Of a stretch of DNA of 64,000 nt, positions 45,306 through 53,768 are shown piece by piece. The stretch comes from an uncultured Alphaproteobacteria bacterium (GTDB lineage: Bacteria; Pseudomonadota; Alphaproteobacteria; Caulobacterales; Caulobacteraceae), in assembly GCA_903860975.1 (NCBI GenBank), contig CAIOSI010000014.1, positions 1 through 64,000 on the forward strand, written 5' to 3'. Under the pieces are notes generated by a model. The model had not been told where the DNA came from and did not search any database. It saw nothing but the letters and a program-made list of their open reading frames with translations. Position numbers and translations under genes: made by a program. The stretch's first letter is position 1; every line of letters starts with the position of its first letter.

Positions 45306-46865
45306 TCAGGCGTGTTCCTTCAGGCGCCGCCGGCGATCTACCGACGAAGGAATACGCATGGCCTCGCGATATTTGGCCACCGTGCGGCGTGCAATGTCGA
45401 CGCCTGCCGACTTCAGAATGTCTACGATTCTGTCGTCAGAGTGGACGTCACGCTCCTGGGTCTCTGCGTCAATCATCTGGCGGATCTTGTGGCGCACGCT
45501 TTCGGCAGAGTGGGCTTCCCCGCCCTCCGACGACTGGATCGCCGAGGTGAAGAAGAATTTCATCTCGAAGACACCACGCGGCGTCGCGAGATACTTGTTC
45601 GAGGTCACCCGGCTGACCGTAGATTCGTGCATGCCGATGGCGTCGGCGACAGTCTTCAGGTTCAGCGGGCGAAGGTGTTCGACGCCGAAAGCCAGGAATG
45701 CATCCTGCTGGCGCACAATCTCAGATGACACCTTGAGGATCGTTTTAGCCCGCTGATCGAGGCTCTTCACCAGCCAACTCGCCTGGGCTGCACAGTCTGA
45801 GACAAAGGTTTTTTCCTGGTCGGTGCGCGCTGAAGCGCTAACGCGGGCGTGATAGCGCTGATCGACGAGGAGGCGTGGAAGCGTCTCGGAATTCAGTTCG
45901 ACGTGCCAAAGCCCACCCAGGCCCTCGCGGACGTAGACGTCCGGGACGACGCTCTGGAGGGGTTCACCACCGAAGGCAGAACCAGGACGCGGCGTCAGGG
46001 CGCGCAGCTCGGCGACCATATCCTTGAGGTCTTCGTCGTCGACGCCGCATGCGCGTTTCAAAGCTGGCATGTCATGGCGTGCCAAAAGCAGTAAATTGTC
46101 GAGCAGCGCCGCCATGGCCGGATCGTAACGGTTGCGGTCCTTGAGCTGGATCATCAGGCATTCGCGAACGTCGCGTGCGCATACGCCAACAGGCTCAAAG
46201 CCTTGAAGTACAGCCAGGATACGTTCGAGCAGGTCTTGATTACAGCCCAGTCGTTCGGCGACGTCAGCCAAATCAGCGCGCAAATATCCGCCTTCGTCGA
46301 CAGCATCGATCAGAACGATCGCAGCCGCAGATTCGGCACCCTTCAGGCCGGAGGCGGAGAGCTGATCATGCAGGTGTTCATTGAGGGTCTTTTCCCGGCT
46401 TTGAGCGCCTTCAAAGCCATCGCCGTCGCCTTCGAAGGAGCCACCTCCGCGGCTGGCTTTGGACCAATCGATCGAGGCGCCGGCCTCGGCCGCGCCCATG
46501 TCATGCTCGCCATCGCCCGTAACCCGTTCGCCAGGAGAGGCGTCATCTCGGTCTGCGTCGAGCTCGGCGCGGGCACCGGCGTCGTCGATGCGGTCGGTCG
46601 AAAGGTCGGCGGCGGCCTCGCTAGGGGCCTCAGCCTCAGGCTCGGAATCGCGCTCGTCGCGCTGGAGTAACGGGTTACGCTCGAGCTCAGCGTCCACGAA
46701 GGCGTCAAGCTCAAGATTCGACAATTGCAGAAGCTTGATCGCTTGCTGCAGCTGCGGCGTAATGACCAGACCCTGGCCCTGCCGAATCTCAAGACGAGCG
46801 CTAAGCGCCAAAACCGCCCCCTGTGGCCTGTTTCTTGCTGGGGACCTTAGAGGGGCGAAAGCCAC
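45306..46865 (-). CDS. rpoN: RNA polymerase sigma-54 factor
   Basis: Up to 519 residues from GTG 46865; the family-typical start LALSARLEIRQGQ would use a TTG at 46811 (501 residues). Region I is Gln/Leu-rich (LVITPQLQQAIKLLQLSNLELDAFV), region II is acidic (Asp/Glu/Ala-rich), and the C-terminal RpoN box reads ARRTVAKYREAM. It directs core polymerase to -24/-12 promoters activated by AAA+ enhancer-binding proteins, controlling flagellar, stalk and nitrogen genes in Caulobacter-like species. Confidence 0.96.
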   Translation of the reverse strand: MAFAPLRSPARNRPQGAVLALSARLEIRQGQGLVITPQLQQAIKLLQLSNLELDAFVDAELERNPLLQRDERDSEPEAEAPSEAAADLSTDRIDDAGARAELDADRDDASPGERVTGDGEHDMGAAEAGASIDWSKASRGGGSFEGDGDGFEGAQSREKTLNEHLHDQLSASGLKGAESAAAIVLIDAVDEGGYLRADLADVAERLGCNQDLLERILAVLQGFEPVGVCARDVRECLMIQLKDRNRYDPAMAALLDNLLLLARHDMPALKRACGVDDEDLKDMVAELRALTPRPGSAFGGEPLQSVVPDVYVREGLGGLWHVELNSETLPRLLVDQRYHARVSASARTDQEKTFVSDCAAQASWLVKSLDQRAKTILKVSSEIVRQQDAFLAFGVEHLRPLNLKTVADAIGMHESTVSRVTSNKYLATPRGVFEMKFFFTSAIQSSEGGEAHSAESVRHKIRQMIDAETQERDVHSDDRIVDILKSAGVDIARRTVAKYREAMRIPSSVDRRRRLKEHA

Positions 46866-47306
46866 CGATTAGTTAATGGCGAGCACAAACCCTGCCGTTG
46901 GCCAAATTCTTTTCGCTGATCCTGCCCGAAGCACGATGGCAGGATGAACGGAAATTGAGACGCGCTGAGCGGCTGGGCCATCACGGCTGAGCTGGAAACC
47001 GCCAAGCGGGCCAGCTAGAGCGCCGTTGCCGACCTCATGGCCGAGGCGATGCCGATCCGCAAAGAGGCTGACGTGGGCAATGAGCTCGACTGTGTCGCCG
47101 GATGGCCCGGACATGGCCTAAATGCGCCATGCCCTCCCGAACGGCCGCAAAATTGCGGTGGGCTGAAGCGATGAGCAGGCGCGCGCTTCCGCGACCGGTC
47201 CGCGAAGCTTGGCGCGCACTGGCGCAGGCTGACGAACGAAAAGGCCCCCGAAATGAGGATCGCGCGATCCAACATCGCTCGCCCCTCTGGTTCGTTCAAG
47301 GCGACG
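46866..47306. other. Gap between lptB and rpoN with an uncertain small ORF
   Basis: About 440 bp. A minus-strand frame at 46869-47114 (81 codons, MSGPSGDTVELIAHVSLFAD...) has GC-rich third positions and ends 4 nt before rpoN, but has a poor ribosome site and no recognised similarity. The plus strand shows coding-like fragments broken by stops, so a decayed gene is possible. No terminator or tRNA is seen. Confidence 0.35.
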
Positions 47307-48065
47307 TCAACCGAACGTGTCGCCTAGGTAGACACGCCGGACTTCAGGATCATCGACGATCTCGTTTGGAGCGCCCTCGAAGAGTACCTCTCCGGCGTGG
47401 ATGATCAAGGCGCGGTCGATGATATCCAGCGTCTCACGGACATTATGATCGGTGATCAGGATGCCGATGCCACGCTTCTTCAGAAAAGCGATGACGTCGC
47501 GAATGTCGGTGATCGCCAGCGGATCGATCCCGGCGAAGGGCTCGTCCAGCAGCATGAAGGAGGGATCCGAAGCGAGCGCACGAGCGATCTCGACGCGCCG
47601 CCGCTCACCGCCAGACAGCGAAATAGCAGGCGCATTTCGCAGATGCTCAATGCGCAGCTCTTCCAAGAGGTCTGTGACAATGGCTCGCGCGCGATTGCGG
47701 TCGCGTTCCCGCAGCTCAACCACCGCCATAACGTTCTCACCGACACTCATTCCGCGAAAGATTGACGTTTCTTGCGGGAGATAGCCCACGCCCATTCGAG
47801 CGCGTTGATACATCGGCTGAGCGGTGATGTTCTCTCCGTCGAGATAAATCGCCCCATAGTCGACGGGGATCAGACCGGTAATCATATAAAAACAGGTCGT
47901 CTTGCCTGCGCCATTTGGGCCGAGCAGCCCGACGACTTCGCCCCGACGCAGACTCAGGGATACGCCCTTCACGACAGGCCTGTCGCGAAACGACTTACCG
48001 ATGTTGTCGACCACCAAGCCTTCGCCAGCGAAGCCAGAAGGCGTGTCGAAGCGTTCCACCTTCAC
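47307..48065 (-). CDS. lptB: LPS export ABC transporter ATP-binding protein
   Basis: 252 residues with Walker A GPNGAGKTT, a Q-loop in GYLPQETSIFRG, the ABC signature SLSGGERRRVEIARAL and Walker B FMLLDEPFAGIDP, followed by the switch His in LITDHNV. It powers LptFG extraction of LPS from the inner membrane. The start is GTG after GGAGCAGG. It follows lptA by 24 nt, in the lptC-lptA-lptB order. Confidence 0.96.
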   Translation of the reverse strand: MKVERFDTPSGFAGEGLVVDNIGKSFRDRPVVKGVSLSLRRGEVVGLLGPNGAGKTTCFYMITGLIPVDYGAIYLDGENITAQPMYQRARMGVGYLPQETSIFRGMSVGENVMAVVELRERDRNRARAIVTDLLEELRIEHLRNAPAISLSGGERRRVEIARALASDPSFMLLDEPFAGIDPLAITDIRDVIAFLKKRGIGILITDHNVRETLDIIDRALIIHAGEVLFEGAPNEIVDDPEVRRVYLGDTFG

Positions 48066-48089
48066 TCGCTTACCTGCTCCGCGAGCCGC

Positions 48090-48707
48090 TCACTTGGCGG
48101 CTTTCTTCGGCATTTCGCCCTGGGTTTCGTCACCGCTCTTGTCGGTGTCCTTTGGATAAAACACGCCGCGCGGCCGGGTCTTTGACGTCGGCCCGGTCCC
48201 ACTTCCCTCGACATGCCCGTCGCCGGTTTGGGTATTGTAGACCATCTTTGTGCCGCGCATCACGTTTTGGCCGTCAACTGCCGTTACGTCGCCCGTAATC
48301 GTCACTGTGGTGGTGGCGGCGTCGTAGAATCCATTGTCGCCGTGCACACGGCGTCCGTCCGACGATAGGAAGTAGACCGATCCCTTGACTTCAAGGCTGA
48401 GAAGGTCGCCACAGGCATTCGTCGAACCCGCTTGAGCGGCCGCAGTCGGCTTGCCTTTTTTTGTCATTTCCATGTGCGCGATCATGACGTTCGCGCGCAA
48501 CCGCGAGGAGTCTTGAAGCGCTTCGGGAGATCCCGTCCAAACTTGCGTGCAATCGGCGTTGTGCATTTCGGCCTGATCGCCAGCGATGTCGATCGGTCCC
48601 TTCGCATGCTTGGCCAGCTGCGCCGAAGCGGGCTGGGCAGCCAGGATCGCTGCCGCCGACAACGCCGACATTGCAATAAGGCTCTTCATCGACTGGCTCA
48701 GCCTCAC
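48090..48707 (-). CDS. lptA: LPS transport periplasmic protein LptA
   Basis: 205 residues from a GTG overlapping the lptC stop (GTGA); an ATG six codons later, 48689, also fits. A signal peptide (MKSLIAMSALSAAAILAA) is followed by the OstA/LptA beta-jellyroll, with PIDIAGDQAEMHNADCTQVW and MRGTKMVYNTQTGDGHVEG. The C-terminus is a charged Lys/Asp tail. It bridges LptC to LptD in the periplasm. Confidence 0.93.
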   Translation of the reverse strand: MRLSQSMKSLIAMSALSAAAILAAQPASAQLAKHAKGPIDIAGDQAEMHNADCTQVWTGSPEALQDSSRLRANVMIAHMEMTKKGKPTAAAQAGSTNACGDLLSLEVKGSVYFLSSDGRRVHGDNGFYDAATTTVTITGDVTAVDGQNVMRGTKMVYNTQTGDGHVEGSGTGPTSKTRPRGVFYPKDTDKSGDETQGEMPKKAAK

Positions 48708-49324
48708 TTCGGTTGTAGGCGCGCATGGACGCTGCCGGTAAAAACCATCCGCTCGCCTTTGTCATAGACGCCATAGGACTTCGCCTGGATTTCTCCAAGC
48801 GAACCCGCGCCCTGAACCGCGGCCGAACCCTCGACCTCACCGGACTTGATGTCATAGACCGATTGGGCCGTCTCAAAGGAGCCACGCGCTCCCGATAGGC
48901 GAACCCCCCTGTTGACCTCCAACTTTCCCGTGTCTTCGTGGAAGACACCCGCGCCTGCCGTGATGTGCGTTGGGTCAGGTCCATCTTCATCGATGACCAG
49001 GTCTGGCTTGTCGAGGAAAACGCGCTGGTCGTTCTGCGGGTCACGCGTTGCAGTGGTGGAGGTCAGCACGAAAGGTCGTCCGCGGTTGTCGCGGCCTACG
49101 AAGTGCGGGTTCACGAGGCGGATCGGATCGGAAGCGTTGCCTGAGGGCGCACGTTGGGTCGTTTGAGTTGTGTAGGCCACCGAGGCGGCCAGGCCGATGA
49201 AGATCGCGCCGATAAGGGTGGGCAGCACGATCCGCAAAGCCGCTATAATTCGCGATCGGCGACGCCAGCGCTGGATGGAAATCCTTCGCCACGACCCGCT
49301 TGGTTGGCTCTCAGGAAGCACCAT
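48704..49324 (-). CDS. lptC: LPS export periplasmic protein LptC
   Basis: 206 residues from the ATG at 49324 (a GTG six codons upstream, 49342, is also in frame). A short cytoplasmic start precedes one transmembrane helix (ALRIVLPTLIGAIFIGLAAS). The periplasmic jellyroll follows, with NPHFVGRDNRGRPFVLTS and the repeat-like segments typical of LptC. It is a bitopic partner of LptBFG. It begins 21 nt after the RNase D stop. Confidence 0.9.
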   Translation of the reverse strand: MVLPESQPSGSWRRISIQRWRRRSRIIAALRIVLPTLIGAIFIGLAASVAYTTQTTQRAPSGNASDPIRLVNPHFVGRDNRGRPFVLTSTTATRDPQNDQRVFLDKPDLVIDEDGPDPTHITAGAGVFHEDTGKLEVNRGVRLSGARGSFETAQSVYDIKSGEVEGSAAVQGAGSLGEIQAKSYGVYDKGERMVFTGSVHARLQPK

Positions 49325-49345
49325 GTCTGAGGCCGCCACCATTCG

Positions 49346-49972
49346 TCAGCTGTGCGCGAAGATATCGATGTCTTCCCACCCGGCGACATCGAGGACGGCG
49401 CGGTGCGGCAAGAACTCGAAACAGGCTCGGGCCAGACCGTCGCGGCCTTCACGAACAAGCATCTCATCAAGGCGGCTGCGCAGCGTATGCAGGTGGGCGA
49501 CATCGGAGGCGGCATAGGCGACTTGCTCGTCCGAGAGTTTTGTCTGCCCCCAATCAGAACTCTGCTGGGCTTTAGAGAGATCGACGCCGATAAGCTCCTT
49601 GGTCACGTCCTTCAGTCCATGGCGGTCGGTATAGGTGCGCGCCAGCTTGGACGCGATCTTGGTGCAGTAGACGGGAGCGGTCACAACACCAAGGTGGAGC
49701 CAAAACATGGCGATATCAAAGCGGCCGAAGTGGAAGATCTTGGTCACCGACGGATCGGTCAGCAGCCGTTTCAAATTTGGCGCGTCATAAGTCGAGCGGT
49801 CCAGTTGGACCACATGAGCCTGGCCGTTCCCATCTGAGAGCTGCACAACGCATAACGGGTCACGACCGAGCCGAAGGCCCATCGTCTCCGAATCGATAGC
49901 CAGAGCCGTCGCGCCAGAAAAGACGCCGTCCGGCAGGTCGCCCCGATGTAGAATACTGATCAACTTTTTCAC
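49346..49972 (-). CDS. Ribonuclease D, short form (DEDDy exonuclease)
   Basis: 208 residues. The 3'-5' exonuclease motifs are Asp27/Glu29 in LAIDSETMGL (Exo I), FHFGRFDIAMFW (Exo II) and YAASDVAHLHTL (Exo III with Tyr and Asp). It lacks the C-terminal HRDC domains of E. coli RNase D, as is common for the short alphaproteobacterial type. It processes tRNA or other RNA 3' ends. It lies upstream of lptC on the same strand and near a tRNA gene. Confidence 0.9.
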   Translation of the reverse strand: MKKLISILHRGDLPDGVFSGATALAIDSETMGLRLGRDPLCVVQLSDGNGQAHVVQLDRSTYDAPNLKRLLTDPSVTKIFHFGRFDIAMFWLHLGVVTAPVYCTKIASKLARTYTDRHGLKDVTKELIGVDLSKAQQSSDWGQTKLSDEQVAYAASDVAHLHTLRSRLDEMLVREGRDGLARACFEFLPHRAVLDVAGWEDIDIFAHS

Positions 49973-50088
49973 GCTGCTCCGCCAATCGAACCACGGCTCA
50001 GTATAGAGCCGGTCGGCGCCGAGGTAAGGGGCGCCATCTTCACCATCAAAATCAGCGCCGTCACAAACGGACGGCTCACCGAAAGCGA

Positions 50089-50175
<87 letters not shown>

Positions 50176-50299
50176 CCGATCCGTTGGACCGCGCGAGCCG
50201 GCTTCCTTAAAGCTCCGCCTCACGCCGGTCAACGTCCAGGTCATTCAACCCGCTCGCTACCGATTGCGGCATGCGACGGCATCGTCTATCGGCATACTC

Positions 50300-51292
50300 A
50301 TGCAAAACCTCGTCACCGTCTTCGGCGGATCCGGTTTCATTGGGGCGCAGGCCGTGCGCCAGCTCGCCAAGGCCGGTTGGCGGATAAGAGTCGCAGTGCG
50401 CAATCCTGCGAAGGCCTACGCCATGCGGCTTCATGGCGATGTCGGCCAGATCGACATCGTTCAAGCCAATATCCGTAATGAACCGTCACTGCGCCGGGCT
50501 TTGGACGGCGCCAGTGCCGCGGTGAACCTGGTCGGGATTTTGCGCGAGACCGGGCGACAAGGGTTCCAGGCTTTGCAAGCGATGGGCCCGCACAACGTGG
50601 CTGCCGCAGCACGCGCCGAAGGCGTATCTCGCCTCGTGCAGATGTCGGCAATTGGAGCTGACGCCAATTCGCCCTCGAAGTACGCAAAGACGAAGGCTGA
50701 AGGCGAAGCGGCCGTTCGGCAGTTCTATCCAGAGGCGGTGATCATACGGCCGTCGATCGTATTCGGTCCGGAAGACGAGTTCTTCAATCGTTTCGCCGCC
50801 ATGGCGCAAATCAGCCCGTTCCTGCCGTTGATTGGCGGCGGTCAGAGCCGCCTCCAGCCGGTTTTTGTAGGCGATGTCGGCAAGGCGCTGGCGCACGCAG
50901 TGGTCGCGCCGGAGGCGGCCGGCCAGACCTATGAGCTCGGTGGTCCCGCCGCATTCACGTTCCGACAGCTGATGGAAATGCTGTTGGCCGAAATCGGAAA
51001 GCGCCGGATCTTGGCTCCGATCCCATGGCCAGTCGCCAGTCTGCTCGGCTCGGCCGGCGACGCAGCGAACACCCTCGCTGGATTTATTGGCGCATCATTG
51101 CCAACGCCGGTCACCGCTGACCAAGTCCTGCTGCTCAAGATCGACAACGTCGTCAGCGGTGCCCACCCCGGTCTCACAGATCTTGGAATCACGCCGACGA
51201 CGCTGGAGGCGGTTCTCCCAAGCTATCTCTATCGCTACCGGAAGGGCGGCCAATACGCAGATCAGGAAGACCGCGAGTTTGCGGCTATCTAA
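50300..51292 (+). CDS. NAD(P)-binding protein, complex I NDUFA9-like
   Basis: 330 residues of the atypical short-chain dehydrogenase fold. The nucleotide-binding motif VFGGSGFIGAQAVRQL is at the N-terminus. VQMSAIGADANSPSKYAKTK matches the NDUFA9 subfamily, in which a catalytic Tyr is shifted or absent, and IIRPSIVFGPEDEFFNRF follows. In alphaproteobacteria and mitochondria such proteins are linked to respiratory complex I; other members handle quinone or sugars. The ATG at 50300 gives MQNLVTVFGGSG; an earlier in-frame ATG is less likely. It ends overlapping the convergent uppP stop. Confidence 0.88.
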   Translation: MQNLVTVFGGSGFIGAQAVRQLAKAGWRIRVAVRNPAKAYAMRLHGDVGQIDIVQANIRNEPSLRRALDGASAAVNLVGILRETGRQGFQALQAMGPHNVAAAARAEGVSRLVQMSAIGADANSPSKYAKTKAEGEAAVRQFYPEAVIIRPSIVFGPEDEFFNRFAAMAQISPFLPLIGGGQSRLQPVFVGDVGKALAHAVVAPEAAGQTYELGGPAAFTFRQLMEMLLAEIGKRRILAPIPWPVASLLGSAGDAANTLAGFIGASLPTPVTADQVLLLKIDNVVSGAHPGLTDLGITPTTLEAVLPSYLYRYRKGGQYADQEDREFAAI

Positions 51293-52089
51293 CGAAGTGA
51301 CAGGATCGCCAGTCCTACGCCGCCGATCAAGATCCTCAGCCAACCGAACGGCGCATAACCACGGCGGGTGACGATCGTCAGCATGGCCCGAATGACGGCC
51401 AGGGCGACGAGGAATGAGACCACAAAGCCAACAGCAACCAAACCGGTGTGGCCGGTATTGAGTTCGTGGCGGCTCTTCCAGGCATCGACGGTGAAGGCGC
51501 CGGCCATCACGGGTATCGCCAGGAAGAAGGCGAATTCCGCGGCGGCTCGTTTTTCCACCCCCATCAGCATCGAACCTACGATCGTGGCCCCGGAACGAGA
51601 GACGCCTGGGACCAAGGCCAGACATTGGAATAGGCCAATTACCAATGAGGTGCCCAGCGGCAGGGCCAAGGGATCTTGGCGCGTCGGGTAGGGCGCGTAG
51701 CGGTCGATCACCAAGAGCACTATACCGCCGAGGATCAACGCGATGCAGACGACTCTGGGACTTTCAAAAAGCACGCTCTTGATGATGTCATGCAACAGGA
51801 GGCCTGCGATCGCGGCGGGAATGAAGGCAACGATGATGCTGAGGGCGAATTTCTGAGCCCGGGCGTCATAGGGCAGGCGAATAACCACGCTCCAAAGGCG
51901 CGAAAAATAGAGAGTTACCACGGCGAAGATCGCGCCGAGCTGGATCAGAACTGTGAAGGTGTCCCAGAAACCGTCCGGCAGACCCATCACGAGTTTCGCC
52001 AGGAGGAGCATCCCCGTTGACGAGACCGGGATGAACTCTGTCAGCCCTTCGATGACGCCCAGGATAATGGCGTAGATCCAATCCGACAT
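51289..52089 (-). CDS. uppP: Undecaprenyl-diphosphatase, with His-to-Met change
   Basis: 266-residue integral membrane phosphatase that recycles the C55 lipid carrier for peptidoglycan and other glycans. Motif 1 is EGLTEFIPVSSTG (Glu14, Glu18, Ser24) and motif 2 is LVPGVSRSGATI with the catalytic Arg. The residue matching E. coli His30 (SSTGH) is Met27 (SSTGML). About eight membrane helices are seen. It is otherwise a full-length, well conserved member. Confidence 0.93.
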   Translation of the reverse strand: MSDWIYAIILGVIEGLTEFIPVSSTGMLLLAKLVMGLPDGFWDTFTVLIQLGAIFAVVTLYFSRLWSVVIRLPYDARAQKFALSIIVAFIPAAIAGLLLHDIIKSVLFESPRVVCIALILGGIVLLVIDRYAPYPTRQDPLALPLGTSLVIGLFQCLALVPGVSRSGATIVGSMLMGVEKRAAAEFAFFLAIPVMAGAFTVDAWKSRHELNTGHTGLVAVGFVVSFLVALAVIRAMLTIVTRRGYAPFGWLRILIGGVGLAILSLR

Positions 52090-52243
52090 GACGTTCCCCG
52101 AAAAACAGCCCCACCGCGGCGTTCAGAAATGCCGAACTAAGTGAAGAAGGTGTTTACTGGCCTTTCCTCTCGCCGTGAAGAAAGTCGGCCTATATCCTTG
52201 TTGGTCAAATGTCGTGAGGCTAGATTCGTCAGGATTGATGGGT

Positions 52244-53413
52244 ATGTCGTCGGCGGACACTCGCCAAGCTGACCTTAGCGCCAGCGTCCAGACTGCACTC
52301 AAAAGGGGCGACCCCCGGGGCGCGCTCGCCCTGCTGCGGGATGCTGAACGCGCCACGCCTGACGATATCGCACTCAAAATGCAGCGCGCGATGGTCAGCC
52401 GCGCCATGGGTGATCTGGCCGGTTCGTTGGAGGCGCTCGACGAGGCGCTCAGCATCGACCCCTATGACTACGTTGCGCGGCTTTCGAAGGGCGCGTTGAT
52501 CGAAAAAACAAGCGGTGAACGCGCCGCCGCCGCCGCCTATCAGAACGCCTTAGCCCTAGCCCCCCCGGACAGCGAACTTCCGCCAGCGCTTCGCGGGCCC
52601 ACCGAGCGCGCGCGCCAGATCGTGGCGCGCAGCATGGAAGCATTTGAGGCGCACCTGTTGTCCCGCACGAACGCGGTGAAAGCTGAGCTTTCTGAGGCAG
52701 CGCGCCGTCGGTTCGACGAGAGCGTTGGCATCTTCTCAGGACGGACCAAGGTCTACAATCATGAGCCGCTCCTCCTGCACTATCCGCAGCTGCCGGCAAT
52801 CCCGTTCTACGACCGTTCGCTTTTCCCTTGGCTCGCAGATCTTGAAGCGGCCACCGCGATGATCCGGAGCGAGCTTGACGGCGCCCTTGTGGCCGCAAAG
52901 GACAATTTCGCCCCCTATATCGCCTACCCGAAGGGTACGCCCGTCAACCAATGGGGTGAACTCAACCACTCGCAACGTTGGAGTTCGTTCTTCCTGTGGA
53001 AGGACGGCGCGCGTCAGGACGGAGCCTGCAAACTCTGTCCCAACACCGCTGCCCTACTGGAGAGCCTGCCGCTGTCGGACCAGCCAGGTTATGCGCCGAC
53101 GGCGATGTTTTCTGCGCTCGACGCACACACCCATATTCCAGCACACACAGGCTCGACCAATGTCCGTCTGCTCTGCCATCTGCCGCTGATCCTACCCGGT
53201 GCAGCCCGCTTTCGCGTCGGCAACGAGACGCGGGATTGGAAAATGGGCGAGGCCTGGGTGTTCGACGACACGATCGAACACGAGGCCTGGAACGACGCCG
53301 ACGAGCTGCGGGTCATCCTGATCTTCGATGTCTGGAACCCGCTGCTGGATCTGGGCGAGCGCGAGCTGGTCAAGGCGATGCTAAGCGCGCGCCAGGAATT
53401 CTTTGCCGATTAA
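52244..53413 (+). CDS. TPR and aspartyl/asparaginyl beta-hydroxylase domain protein
   Basis: 389 residues (ATG 52244, 9 nt after AGGA; an ATG two codons earlier is possible). TPR-like repeats fill about 10-120 (ALALLRDAERATPDDIALKM, EALDEALSIDPYDYVAR). A C-terminal Asp/Asn hydroxylase cupin carries iron ligands in HIPAHTGSTNVRLLCHLPL and the distal His in DTIEHEAWN. Such 2-oxoglutarate/Fe(II) enzymes hydroxylate protein side chains or lipids; the substrate is unknown. LpxO-type lipid A hydroxylases are in the same family. Confidence 0.87.
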   Translation: MSSADTRQADLSASVQTALKRGDPRGALALLRDAERATPDDIALKMQRAMVSRAMGDLAGSLEALDEALSIDPYDYVARLSKGALIEKTSGERAAAAAYQNALALAPPDSELPPALRGPTERARQIVARSMEAFEAHLLSRTNAVKAELSEAARRRFDESVGIFSGRTKVYNHEPLLLHYPQLPAIPFYDRSLFPWLADLEAATAMIRSELDGALVAAKDNFAPYIAYPKGTPVNQWGELNHSQRWSSFFLWKDGARQDGACKLCPNTAALLESLPLSDQPGYAPTAMFSALDAHTHIPAHTGSTNVRLLCHLPLILPGAARFRVGNETRDWKMGEAWVFDDTIEHEAWNDADELRVILIFDVWNPLLDLGERELVKAMLSARQEFFAD

Positions 53414-53448
53414 CGGCTGCAGGTAAGCTCAGCGAAGGGTCTGACGTC

Positions 53449-53715
53449 ATGCCCGGCCGACTGGCTTTCGCCGAGGCGGCCGCTCTGGCGATCCTCAAAG
53501 AACGCATGCCCGAGCGATCGCCGCAGACAAATGTCGAAGTTTGCACAGCCCTGTTGCTGGAGGCGCTCACCTTTCCATCACGCGCCTTTATGTGTGTCTT
53601 TGCCATGGGTCGGGTGACAGGCTGGATCGCCCACGCCCGCGAACAGCTTGGCGGCAGCCGCCTGATCCGCCCTCCGTCGCCATACGTCGGCCCCCAGCCA
53701 AGGCAGGCGGCGTGA
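53449..53715 (+). pseudogene. Stand-alone C-terminal fragment of a citrate synthase-like protein
   Basis: 88 residues, MPGRLAFAEAAALAILKERM, then TNVEVCTALLLEAL and AMGRVTGWIAHAREQLGG. The second half matches the last helix region of citrate or 2-methylcitrate synthase, including the FAxGRxxGWIAH segment with its conserved Arg. The large N-terminal domain is absent upstream, where an unrelated hydroxylase gene lies. It has its own ATG and a GAAGGG ribosome site, so it might be translated, but no synthase activity is expected. Either a deletion relic or a repurposed small protein. Confidence 0.7.
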
Positions 53716-53768
53716 CCTGAGAGTCGTTCGCGCTGGCATGCGGCGGGGGCGTTGGTAGAATCCGACGA

